Assembly: GCF_010389155.1 (NCBI RefSeq)
Contig: NC_057765.1
Span: 41,187,559-41,251,558, forward strand
Direction of reading: 5' to 3'
DNA from: Erigeron canadensis
Taxonomy: Eukaryota; Streptophyta; Magnoliopsida; Asterales; Asteraceae
DNA: 64,000 nucleotides
Positions 11,038-22,490 of this stretch are shown here, one piece after another. Under the pieces are notes generated by a model that worked only from the letters and a program-made list of their open reading frames with translations, did no database searches and was not told the DNA's origin. The position numbers and the translations under genes are program-made. Each line of letters begins with the position of its first letter. Within the stretch, counting starts at the first letter, position 1.

Positions 11038-11640
11038 TAAAGAATCGAACAGGCATTTGAAACATGCAATCGAGATTCTATCAACAATGCCAAACCCGAA
11101 ATCATCTTCATGGGATTCAATTCTAACAGGTTATGTGAACCGAAACTGTCCAAGAAATGCCCTTGAATTCCTCTGTAGTATGCACTTGAATCACATACAT
11201 ATGGATATTTTCAAGCATTTTAAGTGATGTGGCACACCTTGGAGCACTTACACGGGGAACTTTGATCCTTTGTTGTTCTGTGAAGTAGGGTTTACATGAA
11301 ATTGTAGTCATAATGCCTTGATCGAGATGCACTCTAAATGCGGAAAAGTAAACACCGCAAAATTCTTTTATGAATCTTTACGCGATAAAATCTTTGTGAA
11401 TTCGAATGCTACGGTACCAGGGTTTGCTCACAATGGGAATTCAACAAAGTGACTAAAGAAATTAAAAATTCAACCTAAGTGATTAAAGAAATTTGAGCGA
11501 TGGTGAGTATGTTTTTATGTTATGAAGTCGAACAGATATGCGAGAACAATGAGAAAGATGAGACAACAAGGGGATAAGAGAGGCTACGGTAATAGCTGGA
11601 TTGTGATTGAAGGTGTTGTTTCCTGTTGCTTTTACACAAC
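11038..11640 (+). pseudogene. Partial decayed copy of the neighbouring PPR gene
   Basis: The segment follows the PPR gene from about base 6060 to 7070, with several deletions. It keeps AGAATCGAACA.GCATTTGAA, then jumps about 90 bp to the piece encoding MPNPKSSSWDSILTGYVNRN. It continues through the GTGGCAC.CCTTGGAGCACTTACA region and the ASN.NSTK piece, skips most of the C-terminal repeats, and ends near the GYSWIEIGGVVS tail. Frameshifts and stops (for example in the HFK-stop region) break it throughout. Same orientation as the parent, so it is a degraded segmental copy rather than an active gene. It sits about 260 bp upstream of the kinase start codon. Confidence 0.9.
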
Positions 11641-12419
11641 TCCCTTGCCTCATCCTCTTTGTAAAACAATAATGCATGTAGCATTTGAAAAAAGGTAAAT
11701 GGGTGATAATCCCTCTGGTTGCATAAACTCATGTTCGGTAAGTCACTATCTTCGCACATGGATAAATAGATATACACTTGCCTTTAGTAAATTTTGAACC
11801 TGACCTCCATTTTATGTGGGTCTATATAGTTACATGATAACAGTATCACTAAGAGATGTAGCATTTGATCAAATCTTATTTGTAGTCTTGTAGATTCTAA
11901 TGAACCAATGAGATAGTAGGAACTTAGGACTATCATAGGCTTTCGTCTTGAGGTTTGAAACCGGCATGTTTTTACAAATATACACTGATAATCAATAATA
12001 ACAAATGTCAATTTAGAAGGTATTTTCCATCTAAATTTACTTTGCTATACCCATTCCAGCTAAATAATCTATTTGACCCGTAGGTGGAATCTGATCCAAA
12101 ATGTTAACACAAAAACTTCAGGAATAACAAGGAAAGGTCATTCTCTTAAGCCTCAGAAGCTCAAGAAACAAAGTCAACACAAGTAACATATCTGGAAGTT
12201 GGATGTAAAGACTTTAACATGCACAGAAATACTTGTGCATGCAATCTCAAAATAAGAACTCTAAATGAATTGGTTTTTGCTAATGAAGACCAATATCTGC
12301 TGCACTGTATTGTGGATATTCAAGCACCTTTTATGAATTACAAACAAATGAATCGAACTACAAACTCTGCCTCCATGTTCAATGAGGTAAATGTTTCTTA
12401 GTCCAGATGTCTGCACAGG
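11641..12419. other. Intergenic or NFD6 3' UTR sequence
   Basis: No coding signal. The part next to 12420 is the likely 3' UTR of the longer-spliced NFD6-like transcript, which is read on the minus strand. The rest is unremarkable AT-rich sequence. Confidence 0.5.
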
Positions 12420-15400
12420 TCACCTTGGTACCGATAAACCCAGCTCTAATTCAAACAAAAAAGAACCCAAATCAGATACGGATGCCACCTTCTAAGTTAT
12501 GTTCAACTAAATTACTCACAATGTGCTCACAATTAGTCAACTTCATGCAGAAACTAGTATTCTAAATGGTTTAACGTCCTACTACTTAAAAAATGTGGAT
12601 GAAAGCAAGCATATATGATCCAAGTAGAGTTCCTTCTTAATAGCATGATGAAGAAATCCCACCTCTAGAAACATCACGTCCCATCATATTCATCTGGTAA
12701 AAATGAGAATCTCATGTTACTATAATACTCTAGTGTGAGCTATATGCAAAAAAGTCAAATTCAAAATCTTCACACCATTAATGGAAATGCTTGTAAATTT
12801 AAGTTAGTTCCACAATTATGTTGCTACAAGTTCTAACACCAAGGATCCTACTTTCAAACGATTCATAGGATTCAACAAACAAACAAACAGCAACAGTTTA
12901 TAAATCATCAAATGCATCATGTATTATCCGAGTAAAATTCCTTGATATAATCATGATGACTCGAGCCCACCTCTACAAACAGCAAAATGTATCACGATCC
13001 ATCAAATGCATCTGGCAAAAGGATAATTCTTGTTACTAAATACTCTAATTTCAGCATAATTCATGGTAGGAAATGCAGACTTTCTCAGATTTGTATATTT
13101 TTTGGAATTTTCAAATATTCTGCTAACATTAGCTATAAAGGCTATAAGCATGACGACTTGCACACATTTTGTATGTCATTTGATCCTATAACTATGAGAA
13201 GCACGTGTGAGTTGTGACCTCATATTCTCTATCCATAAGTTTAGACATGTATCCACTAGGTAAACAATTAATAAAGCTACTATGAAATTGCTTGGAGATA
13301 TAAGGAATATCAAATATTTGTCTGTTAGCATAGAAGATCACAGCAATCATGCACCAAACACTTAAAAAAAATCCTCAATGACTTATAGGTAGAAGTTCTC
13401 ACTAATACAGTGGTGATTGTAAATCGGTCTACTTATAACCCTATAACTTTTATGATGGTTGACAAAGCACTCATGCTTGACACGAAGACGGGTCTCGTAA
13501 ATCTCAGTTCATTTCTTTCATGCATTAGGAAAATCATGTGCCTGCAGGAACCAAACTCCAGTCAGATACCTAATCAATGCATCCTCTCAAATTCTAGATG
13601 CTAAATCAGCTATGAAATGTACTTTCCGATTCTCTGATGTGCAAAGGATGATAATTACACTCATTGGTATATGATATATACATTTTTATGTGCTCACACT
13701 TTATGTGTTTAGATGTCACATCAACAACAACAAAAAATAGATACGGGTTGAATACCTTTTGATACAACGGTGGGAACATCTACCTTAACATTGTACCCAT
13801 TTCTATAGCATACGATGACTATTATATAACCACATGTAGTCTCGTTAGCTTATCTTGGCTAAAGCTGTAACTCACATTTCTATCTTAATAAGTAGCTACA
13901 TGAACATGCTATTTGAAAAACATTACTAAAGCATTAAGCTTTGCACACTAGAAACGCAAACAAAAATGCTAGTCTCGTAATGCACGGTAAAAAATTGACA
14001 CTTAATATCTCTATCTATGTCGTATTGTCGTTTAGTTAACGACAGAAAGTACTCTCGGTTTTACCTAAGATGCACAAAGAAAAAGTACCAACAAAGTTAA
14101 AAGGCAACATGCATATAAATGATAATACATAACTGATCACGGCAATGCAATATAGTAGTAGTTCAAGTCAAACTAATCAAATTTATTAAAAAAAAGTACT
14201 CATGAAAGCCTTGTTACACCAGAGCAATCAAACAACAAATGCAAAGAACACACAATGCCTGTACATCTCATGATAATAAGAGAAGCTGTGACTCACAATT
14301 AAATAACAAAAAAACATATTAGAGGCTGGGAGAGGTACAGCAGAGTATACCCTGCGAAAGAGATCTGCAACTCCTCGAAGTTGTGCTCAGGCAGGATGTC
14401 AACCTTGCTGCAGAAACCGCATTATGTAGCGGTAACAGTGATTGCACCCCTCCAAGTTCAGATGGACACCTATCAAATCACATACATTACCAAAAACTAA
14501 GACTATTCAATAAACTATACATCATATTTAACCAAAACTCGCAACATGCTACAAATTACATCGACACTAACATGACCATACCAACCAAACTGATGCAGAA
14601 CATACAATATCGACGACCAACCGTAAAGCTTACGAAAAACCTAGGACCAAACTTATGAATGTGAAAATCCAAGAGACAAACATGAAACCCCGACATCTGA
14701 ACGCAATATCACCAAGTGCAATCACTCGATGGAAAGGATGAAACACATTGACAACCAACCACGAGCCTAATGACCCATGACAACGTCAAACCCAACAAGA
14801 TTCAAATACAAAGTATATGTTTATTATGTACTTTGTATTTGAATTTTGTTGGGTTTGACGTTGTCATGGATTAAATTTTTTTTGCATAATACTCAACAAT
14901 GTAATTGTTCGTCCGGTCATAATCATCGTAAATTCTTTCATAACTTTCGGCATTTTATCAAAAAATGATATTGCGCCGCATCCAATTCATCAAATCCAAC
15001 TTTTTTCATACATAAATTTAACATGTTTTTTACACTAAACTCTTTAAAATTCATTATTTTACCTACAAAATAACCCATACAAACTCAAATCTTTCCGATT
15101 TTGCTAACCATATCCTTAATAGTAAAATATTATTACATAAAAATAACCGTCATGTACAATAGCATGTTAACCATAGCCGATTAGCAAACTCCAAATCATT
15201 AAATGCAAAAAATAAACAAAACCCACAATTAATTGGACTATGCTTACAAGAATTATATATAAAAAAAAAATCTTGAAAGAAAAGGAAAAAAAAAAAGCAA
15301 GAACCTTGAAAAAGAGAATCTGGGAACAGGGGAGGATGTTGAAAAGGGGGATTTTGGGGTGGATTTTGGGATATTAGTACGTGGGGTTGATTTAAAAGCG

Positions 15401-15456
15401 GATTTCAGATTTGAAAATGATGATTTGTTTATGAATCTGCTGCATCTTGAAGCCAT
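12420..15456 (-). CDS. NFD6-like: NUCLEAR FUSION DEFECTIVE 6-like small mitochondrial protein, two C-terminal isoforms
   Basis: Exon 1 is 15456-15305 and encodes a Ser/Arg/Lys-rich, acid-free leader (MASRCSRFINKSSFSNLKS) typical of mitochondrial import. Exon 2 starts at 14469 and encodes the conserved core SELGGVQSLLPLHNAV followed by SAARLTSCLS and SRSCRSLSQ. Two endings are open. Reading on gives GILCCTSPSL and a stop at 14321-14319 (100 residues). Using the donor CAGG|GTATAC at 14351 and an acceptor at 12446 adds a 26-nt last exon (12445-12420) encoding ELGLSVPR (98 residues). Both tails look like the alternative ends I recall for this plant family. In Arabidopsis, NFD6 is a mitochondrial protein needed for polar nuclear fusion; its biochemical role is not known. 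Intron 1 holds a 45-bp inverted repeat. The last intron is 1.9 kb. Confidence 0.88.
12600..13070. repeat. Old internal duplication in the last NFD6-like intron
   Basis: About 170 bp near 12610-12780 and 12905-13060 share a series of landmarks in order: ATCCRAGTA.A.TTCCTT, CATGATGA, CCCACCTCTA.AAAC, TCACG.TCCATCA, GCATCTGG.AAAA and TTACTA.AATACTCTA. The copies are well diverged. No transposon ends were seen. Confidence 0.5.
14775..14870. repeat. Near-perfect inverted repeat in intron 1 of the NFD6-like gene
   Basis: Left arm 14775-14819 (begins CCATGACAACGTCAAACCCA) and right arm 14826-14870 are reverse complements over about 45 bases with two or three mismatches, separated by a loop of about six bases. 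Transcribed from either strand it would form a long stable hairpin. No other copy was noticed in the window. Confidence 0.9.
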
Positions 15457-16733
15457 TTCTAAGATCTGGTTTTATTATTATTATTATTTGTTTAGAAATT
15501 TTGATCCAAAAATGGTATAAGTGGTTTGTGTTTTGTAGGGTTCAGGGTTTTAGGGTAAAGTTGTATAAAAGATATCGGGTTACCCGGATATGAAATCTGG
15601 GTGGAGTTGTTGAGAAAACGAATCGATATATGTTTTGGGCTCTCCATCAAAATTTCCACCAAGGCCCGTGGACTAGTTTTTTATATCTATTGATTTTTTT
15701 ACGTTAAATTAAAACCTGTAAATTCCATCTTTAATGATACTTATGATAAGTGTGGTTCTAGTCTCGTGTCTCCCGAAATTTGTATGGGTTTTCATCCAAA
15801 AAAAAAACACAAATTGAAAACCGGTGACTCAGCTTTCGTTGATGAGATTTTTTCTTGTGTCTTGGATCATCATAATCAGCACAAGTTTTTTTTCAATGAG
15901 TCTAGATATAATTTTTTGTTGATTATCTAGATTTTGTAATTGTACTTTGTAAATTTGATCACTAGCAATTTGCTAGCGGTTGTTATTAATATATGTATAT
16001 ATTTTTGTTGTCGTTTAAAAAAAATAACATTTATCTATCTTTCTTTCATTATTTATGTCTAGATAAAAGTTTTGAATTTTAGTGATACATTTTCAATGAC
16101 ATATGTATGTTTTCGTTCTTTCTGATATGATATGTTGCTTTTTAAGGTAATAAAGAAGGTGCAGTACGTTTGCTTTTTAACATTTTCAAAGGATAGTGAT
16201 ATGCTTCTTTCATAACTCTAATAAAATTAACAAAATGACTCAAATACTCCCAAGTCTTGATGATTTTTGACCCAGGCGTTACTACAAAATGCTGTAGTCT
16301 TAAAATTCTTGTAAAAGGAATCAAAAAGGTCATTTGAAAGGTGATTGGGGAAAATAACAAATTGCTATAGAAAGTGTTTGCTTGTTAATGTGAGTTTTTT
16401 AAGAATGAAGTAGAGGTAAACACCAATAAACAATAAACATAACGTGTATTTTGAAAAATATTTATTCATTGTCGTGGTGAAATTATATAATGGTATAAAA
16501 TCTAGATGTTATATTTTTGGTACCGAAACATCAACTCAAACTTTTTTAATAATTATAAATATAGTTCACAGATGAAATTAACTCAGGCTACCACATCTTT
16601 CATATAATTATCTTTGTATTTTTAGCTATTTTAGATCGAGTTATTGTACACTTTCACTATTTTGAAACAAAACTAATTACCTTGTATTATTTTTCCAAAG
16701 TGATGGAAAAAAAAGAATAAATTAAATTTGTCA
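15457..16733. other. Intergenic region between NFD6-like and metalloproteinase genes
   Basis: Contains the likely 5' UTR and promoter of the NFD6-like gene (minus strand, from 15457 up) and the 3' flank of the metalloproteinase gene (from 16733 down). The open frame at 16142-16360 shows no protein character. No repeat ends were recognised. Confidence 0.5.
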
Positions 16734-17858
16734 TCAAACTAAGAAACCAACAATAACTAATAACAACATAGTAACCCACTTTACCCATCTACCTCCAGGT
16801 CGATAACCCGAAGATATATCCGACTCCATAGATGGAGTGTACTTAAAATTCGGGTTTGAGCCATATAACATTTGGATCCCCTTTACATCATCAATTTTAA
16901 GATCCACTTTTCTAGTTCTCGGACCCAAACTTGGGTACATAATCGCTTCGTTAACAGAAGAATGGGCCAGCCCAAGTATATGTCCAATTTCATGGGTTGC
17001 AACTGACTCCAAATCAATAGCCACATTTGACCCACTAGTTTTAAAATCAATGGCCCATGTTTCAGTCTTGTCTAAATGAAGCCTACCATTTTCTGGTGAA
17101 AATGCATGAGCCAAAACCCCTAAAACCCCATCAAATGCTTCACCATCACCATGATCACCTTGATAAAAAGCTATCTTTATATCCGCTTTACGATAATCAT
17201 CTACTTCCGTAAAGTTTACTGGAATAGTAGATGCCCACCTCGCGAAAGAGCGTTGAAAAACACCTTGTATTTGTGAATAACTAATGTAATCAATCATATG
17301 ACTTGTTGAAAAGGCATATGTTAATGTCTTTTGATGCCACCTTGGCTCACCGTTAAAAAATGCATAATGTTTATGCATATGAATTTTATGATCTTTATCT
17401 GTGTTGTGATCAGGGTCGTCTTTGAGGGTGTGTGAGAACTGTGTCTCCATAGGGCCTCCAAAATTTTGTCCTATGGTGATAAAGTCAGAGACACCACACC
17501 TTGGTAACATTATTTGATTAATGGTATTGGAGTCGAGTTTTCCACTGACAGGTAATCCGAGTTTTTGTTGATAGCTCAAGACGGCGGTTTCTAGTGTCTC
17601 ATCAAATTCGTCAGTGAAATTGTCAAATGACTCCATGTAACCAAATCTATAGAAGTATTTCTTGAGCTCAGACATGCCAGGAAATTTAGCTCCCTTGCCT
17701 GTGTCTATGAACTTCGAGAAGTCGTGCCACGTGTTGTTTTCTAAGAGGTTTGTCACGTTTATTTCAGGTGGTGATATTGGAGGAAGAATTCTGGCGGGGA
17801 AAACATGTTGGATGAGACAAAGAAAGAAAAAGATGATGTAACATAAACCCCTAAACAT
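16734..17858 (-). CDS. Matrix metalloproteinase (matrixin), intronless, GPI-anchored type
   Basis: A 374-residue zinc endopeptidase of family M10A, as found in plants (At1- to At5-MMP). It should act at the cell surface on wall or matrix proteins. Layout: signal peptide 1-22, a propeptide with a peptidoglycan-binding-like fold (about 45-118), cysteine switch PRCGVSD at 119-125, then the catalytic domain. The zinc site HEIGHILGLAH is at 289-299 with catalytic Glu290, followed by the Met-turn AIMYPS (Met307). Structural zinc and calcium ligands are visible in the GDHGDGEAFDG and HAFSPENGRLHLD stretches. There is no haemopexin domain, as in other plant members. The C-terminus (361-374) is hydrophobic after a small-residue stretch, consistent with GPI-anchor addition. 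All key residues are present, so it is likely active. Length and lack of introns are normal for the family. Confidence 0.96.
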   Translation of the reverse strand: MFRGLCYIIFFFLCLIQHVFPARILPPISPPEINVTNLLENNTWHDFSKFIDTGKGAKFPGMSELKKYFYRFGYMESFDNFTDEFDETLETAVLSYQQKLGLPVSGKLDSNTINQIMLPRCGVSDFITIGQNFGGPMETQFSHTLKDDPDHNTDKDHKIHMHKHYAFFNGEPRWHQKTLTYAFSTSHMIDYISYSQIQGVFQRSFARWASTIPVNFTEVDDYRKADIKIAFYQGDHGDGEAFDGVLGVLAHAFSPENGRLHLDKTETWAIDFKTSGSNVAIDLESVATHEIGHILGLAHSSVNEAIMYPSLGPRTRKVDLKIDDVKGIQMLYGSNPNFKYTPSMESDISSGYRPGGRWVKWVTMLLLVIVGFLV

Positions 17859-17893
17859 GGTTTGTTGGATTAACTTTGTGCTAGGATTTTGAG

Positions 17894-17902
17894 TATTTTA
17901 TA
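17894..17902 (-). promoter_or_regulatory. Possible TATA box of the metalloproteinase gene
   Basis: TATAAAATA on the minus strand, about 36 bp before the ATG. If used, the leader would be very short, so the true start site may lie elsewhere. Confidence 0.35.
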
Positions 17903-18189
17903 CAAGGCATTTAGAGTAGATACAAAGTAACATACAATGCTGCTTGTTATTTACATAAAATACACTACAAGATTACAAGTATTTTTTTTTTTTGGAGATA
18001 GTTTTATGGTTTGGATTTGTTATTAGGGATAACCTGATTTAATTAGTGTTTTTTTTTTTTTGTTGACAAGTGGAATTAATTAGTTAGGTACACATTAATT
18101 ATTATTGTTTGTAGCACGTCCAAGTAATTAATCCTAATTACTCTATATGTTAAAACATGATTCATATAGTTGTCGTTATTAACTTATGA

Positions 18190-18320
18190 GGGGAGTGATA
18201 TATCTACAACACTTATTAACCATCTACAACAATATATGTTTTACATAGTTGTAAACTGTACAGTAAACTGTGTACATTTGTTGTAGTTTGTTAATAAGTG
18301 TTGTAGATATATCACTTCCC
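18190..18320. mobile_element. Mutator-type MITE
   Basis: A 131-bp foldback element with inverted ends GGGGAGTGATATATCTACAA and its mirrored right end TTGTAGATATATCACTTCCC. It is flanked by AACTTATGA and AACTTATTA, a 9-bp target-site duplication with one mismatch. A 9-bp duplication is typical of Mutator-like elements. No coding capacity. Confidence 0.8.
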
Positions 18321-19508
18321 AACTTATTATGACCCTTGATTTATCCAAAACTTTATGACTTGGGTATTGTTTTAGTTTGGGTGTGTTATTGTTTAATTTG
18401 GTTAATTAAGTAGTTTGGCAAACTTAATCAATCTTCATTTCTTTTTAATTACTTTTGAAGGACTTAATCATATTTTATATTATGATATGATATTATATAA
18501 TATGGGTGTTTGTTTGTAATTAGATGGGTGTATGCATGTAGGAAAGCATATATAAGGAACAAGATAATATATAAAGTTGTGGGTAATTTCTATGTTGGGA
18601 TGTGACCCATGGGTGGTGACAAACTCTAATTACAAAAACACATTGTGAGGTTTGTATATGCAACAAGAAATGGGTGGAGAAAGTTAGGTAGATATTCTTT
18701 GGTTCAAACCATGCGATTTTCAAGATTCTGAGCTTAGCTTTCATGAGGGCAAACTTGGGTCAACCCCACTTGGATAGAATTCTATTTGAGTTTATATTGT
18801 GTATAACGATCTTTGAACTTTTCAAGCTTCTTTGATTTAAGTTGGATTAAAAAAAAAACATTGTCCACATTAGATTAAAGCATGCCTGATGACAGTTTAT
18901 CACGACTAAGTTGACAAGGGTTTAATTAAGTTAATGCATGAGATAGCTTTTTCTTGTGTTTTTGTTTAGAACATGAAACAAATTTCATCTAAGATACGTT
19001 AAAACCAAATAATGTGTATTTATCAACATCACTAAAATGCAAAGTTTATAAAAGAAAATTAATTAAATTTAAGGAGCCCTTTACTAGGTATTTCGATCTG
19101 CTTCACAAGTCAACTTATCCAGCTTCCCAAGGCGACCACCCACTTTAGAGGTTGTCAAGATAGTCATCGCTGGTGAACCTCCATAGTTACAAAGGGTTTT
19201 GTTCCTTACTCTTAAAATTCTAACTTGGAACTTTTATGTATATTCATTCTTAGAAACCAAACTTTTACCACTATGACTACTGCCCTTGAAGGCTTGAAGT
19301 TTAATAATAAACTTCTTTTGATAAGCTATTCAAAACACCTCGCAATGTTTGATGCATTTTTGTTAAAGATGGTTATAATGAAATGGTGAAGATTCTAGAA
19401 AATAAGATAAAGAGATAATAACAGGTGTTATATATATAATTATGTTTTAGTCTCGATTATAGTTAAAGAAAAATGAAATGATATATGTATCATTACTTAT
19501 ATATCATA
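18321..19508. other. Gene-free stretch
   Basis: AT-rich sequence with a (T)n tract and no convincing ORF. The short frame at 18520-18744 has no recognisable domain. Confidence 0.5.
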
Positions 19509-19545
19509 CTAAATTATTGTCCCGCGTAATACGCGGGTAAATATA
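19509..19545 (-). mobile_element. Helitron-type 3' terminus
   Basis: On the minus strand: hairpin CCCGCGTATTACGCGGG, then ACAATAA and TTAG followed by T. It is nearly the same as the left edge at 1494-1525, so it is a second member of that family. The final CTAG has become TTAG. The rest of the element would lie to the right; its other end was not found. Confidence 0.5.
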
Positions 19546-19880
19546 TTTTTATACTTATATATATCTAAAATACTATTTTCTTAATTAATAGTTAACAAAT
19601 TAAAATATTCAATTTCACTTTATAAACATTTGTTTTTTTTACCTTGATAATTTCACAAACACTTATTGTGTTGCTCATTAAGTCTTAATGATTAAATAAA
19701 TTATTCAATGCCATAAGTTATTGCTTATCCATGTCATCATAAATATCTCAATGTCATTTGAATTTTCATTTCAAATCATAAAAAATATCACACATGACAC
19801 ACTCTTTATATGGTGCCAAGGCATACAACCTTCTAAACCGAGTTGCAAGATTGCCACCATCAAGCCAATGAACATTCCAA

Positions 19881-21590
19881 AATCTTGTTTTATTTTCACT
19901 CCCAACTGTTCTTTAATAACATCTTAAGGGGGCTAACAATCGGGTGTGTCTCAGAGAATGAAGAACATGTTGATGCACGTTGATGCGACAACAACAACTT
20001 AGATTTGATATGTTGTTTAGATTAAGACATTATGTTAATTTATGTCGTATCTATATATGTAATTGATAGATTATGGACTTTATGTTTTGGTAATGATCGA
20101 TTACATGTTTTGGTGTTATATATATGTTATGTATGATGTTTGTTGTGTGTTATGCAAGTACAAACATAATATGTGTTAGGATTCCTTGTTGATAATACAC
20201 TAAGGAATATAACTAAGTCTTATATCTAACGAAGATAATGTATATCTTCGTTAGAAGCAAACGAAGATAAACTTCGTTTGGTACAAACGAAGATTAACTT
20301 CGTTACATGGGCTAGGCAGCTAAGTTCGTAAGAACAAAGCCCAGTAAGCCCAGTTTGATCTGAAACATATATATACGAATGAATACCCTAAAATAAGGTA
20401 ATATATTCGACATACACGTACTCCAGACCACTAAGTTCGTTCTATAGCTTATAGAAACGAATATAGTATCATACGGCTGATTATCTACTTGATAATTAAG
20501 CGATATATACGTTAACTAATCAAACTAGTTATCTCGTGAGGATTCCGCACTCACGACATAATAATAGACGATCTCGAGAGCGATATGTAGCTATCGAGGG
20601 ACTCACAGAACATATATTTTTTCATATATTATTACCATTTGTTTACACGGGAACACAGACTCAAAACATTGAATCACATTGATGATTTTAAACTTCACGT
20701 AATTCAGATTTTAAACCACATGTCATATTCATTTGTACATATCAATGCTAAATTGAGAGTGTCCAGACCACCAAAACCTAAACCACCCACTTTTTTATCT
20801 GACAATTGCCTTCTAGTAGATCCATTACCTTTTCCAAGTTCAACCCCCGCTCTTCCCTTACCCCTTCCACCAAAAAAAATGAAGTTGTGATCTTTATCAA
20901 TCGAAAGAGAGAAAAATAATATATCCTAAATACTTTGAATTACCGAGTTAGAATATATCATAGACAACGCATTAGTATTGAGTTTAGATTTTATTCTATA
21001 ATAACTTTGCAAAATTTTTGAAATATAACCTTGGATGGAGTCCCACTCCAATTTGGTGAATCTTGTCTTATTTTCACTCCCAACTGTTTTTTAATAACAT
21101 CTTAAGGGGTCTAGCAATCGAGTGTGCCTCAGAGAATGAGGAACATATATTTGCCCATATATTATTACCATTTGTTTTATACAGGAACGCAGACTCTCAT
21201 AACCATGAATCACATTTATGATTTTAAACCCAACGTAATTCAGATTTTGAACCACATGTCATATATCAATTTGTACATACCAATGCTAAATTAAGAGTAT
21301 CTAGACCACCAAAACCTAAACCAGTCACTTTTTAACCTGACAATTGTCTTACAGTAGATCCATTACATTTCATTTTCCGAGTTCGACCCCCTCTCCCCCT
21401 CCTCCCTTACCCCTTCCCTTCCACACAAAAAAATAAAAAAAGAAATTGTGATATTTATCAATCGAAATAAAGAAAAATAATATATCCTGAATATTTTGAA
21501 TTGCCGAGTTATAATCCATCATAGACAACGCATTAGTATTGAGTTTATATTTTATTGTATAATAACTTTGCAAAATTTTATTGTATATTT
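19881..21590. repeat. Direct duplication of about 500 bp
   Basis: Copy one (19881 to about 21020, interrupted by the solo LTR) and copy two (21058 to about 21590) share long similar runs: TATTTTCACTCCCAACTGTT, TAATAACATCTTAAGGGG, ATATTATTACCATTTGTTT, ACCACCAAAACCTAAACCA and CATAGACAACGCATTAGTAT. The copies differ by many substitutions. No protein was recognised in either. Confidence 0.85.
19968..20607 (+). mobile_element. Solo LTR of a retrotransposon
   Basis: The 640-bp segment begins TGTTGATGCACG and ends GGACTCACA, the TG...CA ends of an LTR. It is flanked by the 5-bp duplication GAACA (19963-19967 and 20608-20612). The surrounding sequence is a diverged copy of 21058-21590, where the same place (GAGAATGAGGAACATATATTT) lacks the insertion. 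That is an empty-site control within the window. No internal retroelement region, primer-binding site or second LTR is present, so it is a solo LTR left by recombination. Orientation is assumed from TG...CA reading and is not certain. Confidence 0.88.
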
Positions 21591-21599
21591 TAGTCCGAC

Positions 21600-22235
21600 T
21601 CCAATTTTTGTACAATGTAAACTTTTTTAAGGATATATTTGTAATTTTATTCCTACAAAATATTAATAAATAAAGAATACATACAAACGTTGACTTTGTT
21701 GTCATAAGTCACTTCTTTAAAAGTACATCACTTAGTTGGAAATAATAGTCTTGAGATAAACCACTCTATTGGTAGACCAAAATTTTTAAGTTGTTTTGAT
21801 TTTTAATAGAATAGGAAAAAAAACAGGTTGGAAAATTGTTTTTTTTTTTGTTTGGGTGAATGTACAGTACATTGATGATATAGTTGTATATAAAAACGTT
21901 ATATTTTTTTTCAAATTCTTTTATAATATTAATCACAATAGTCACGCATATTTACAAGCTAAATTATATATCATTAATTTCGATAATTTATTTTATTTTG
22001 TTTAATAGAGTGCAACTTCTCTGTCACCACATGCTCCAAAATTGCAGCTCAATGTTAAAAGTTGATGTTCTTAAAGTTGTCACTCACCTAAGCTAAACTC
22101 GGCCTTCTAAACACTGCCGTTGATAATTTGACTAAACCAGACATTATATATATATATGTATAATATAATATTGTAGATACATGGTGTTACAAAATTATTA
22201 ATATTCAATTTTACCTTTTCATGGTTTAAAATATA
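21600..22235. other. Gene-free AT-rich stretch
   Basis: Short open frames here are AT-driven. No domain, RNA gene or transposon end was recognised. Confidence 0.5.
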
Positions 22236-22490
22236 CTCCTTCCATCCCATTAAAAGTGTCCACTTTTATTTTGTCAAAGTCTTTCTTTTGTATCTTTGAC
22301 TACAAATATTTTTTATTGCATTATATAATATTTGATAAGTTATACTCAATGAAAACATATCGAAACCTCTATCAACTCATATAACTTTCATCAAATATTA
22401 TACATTATAAATAAAAATATTTAAGGTCAAAGTTGCGAGATAAAGACTTTAAAAATTCAAAAGTGGACACTTTTGATGGGACGGGGAGAG
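22236..22490. mobile_element. Stowaway-type MITE
   Basis: A 255-bp element with inverted ends CTCCTTCCATCCCATTAAAA and the mirrored TTTTGATGGGACGGGGAGAG, flanked by TA on each side. The CTCC.TCC.TCCCA end and TA target site are characteristic of Tc1/mariner Stowaway MITEs. The internal halves are also roughly inverted (AAAGTC.TT...AAGACTTT). Non-coding. Confidence 0.88.
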
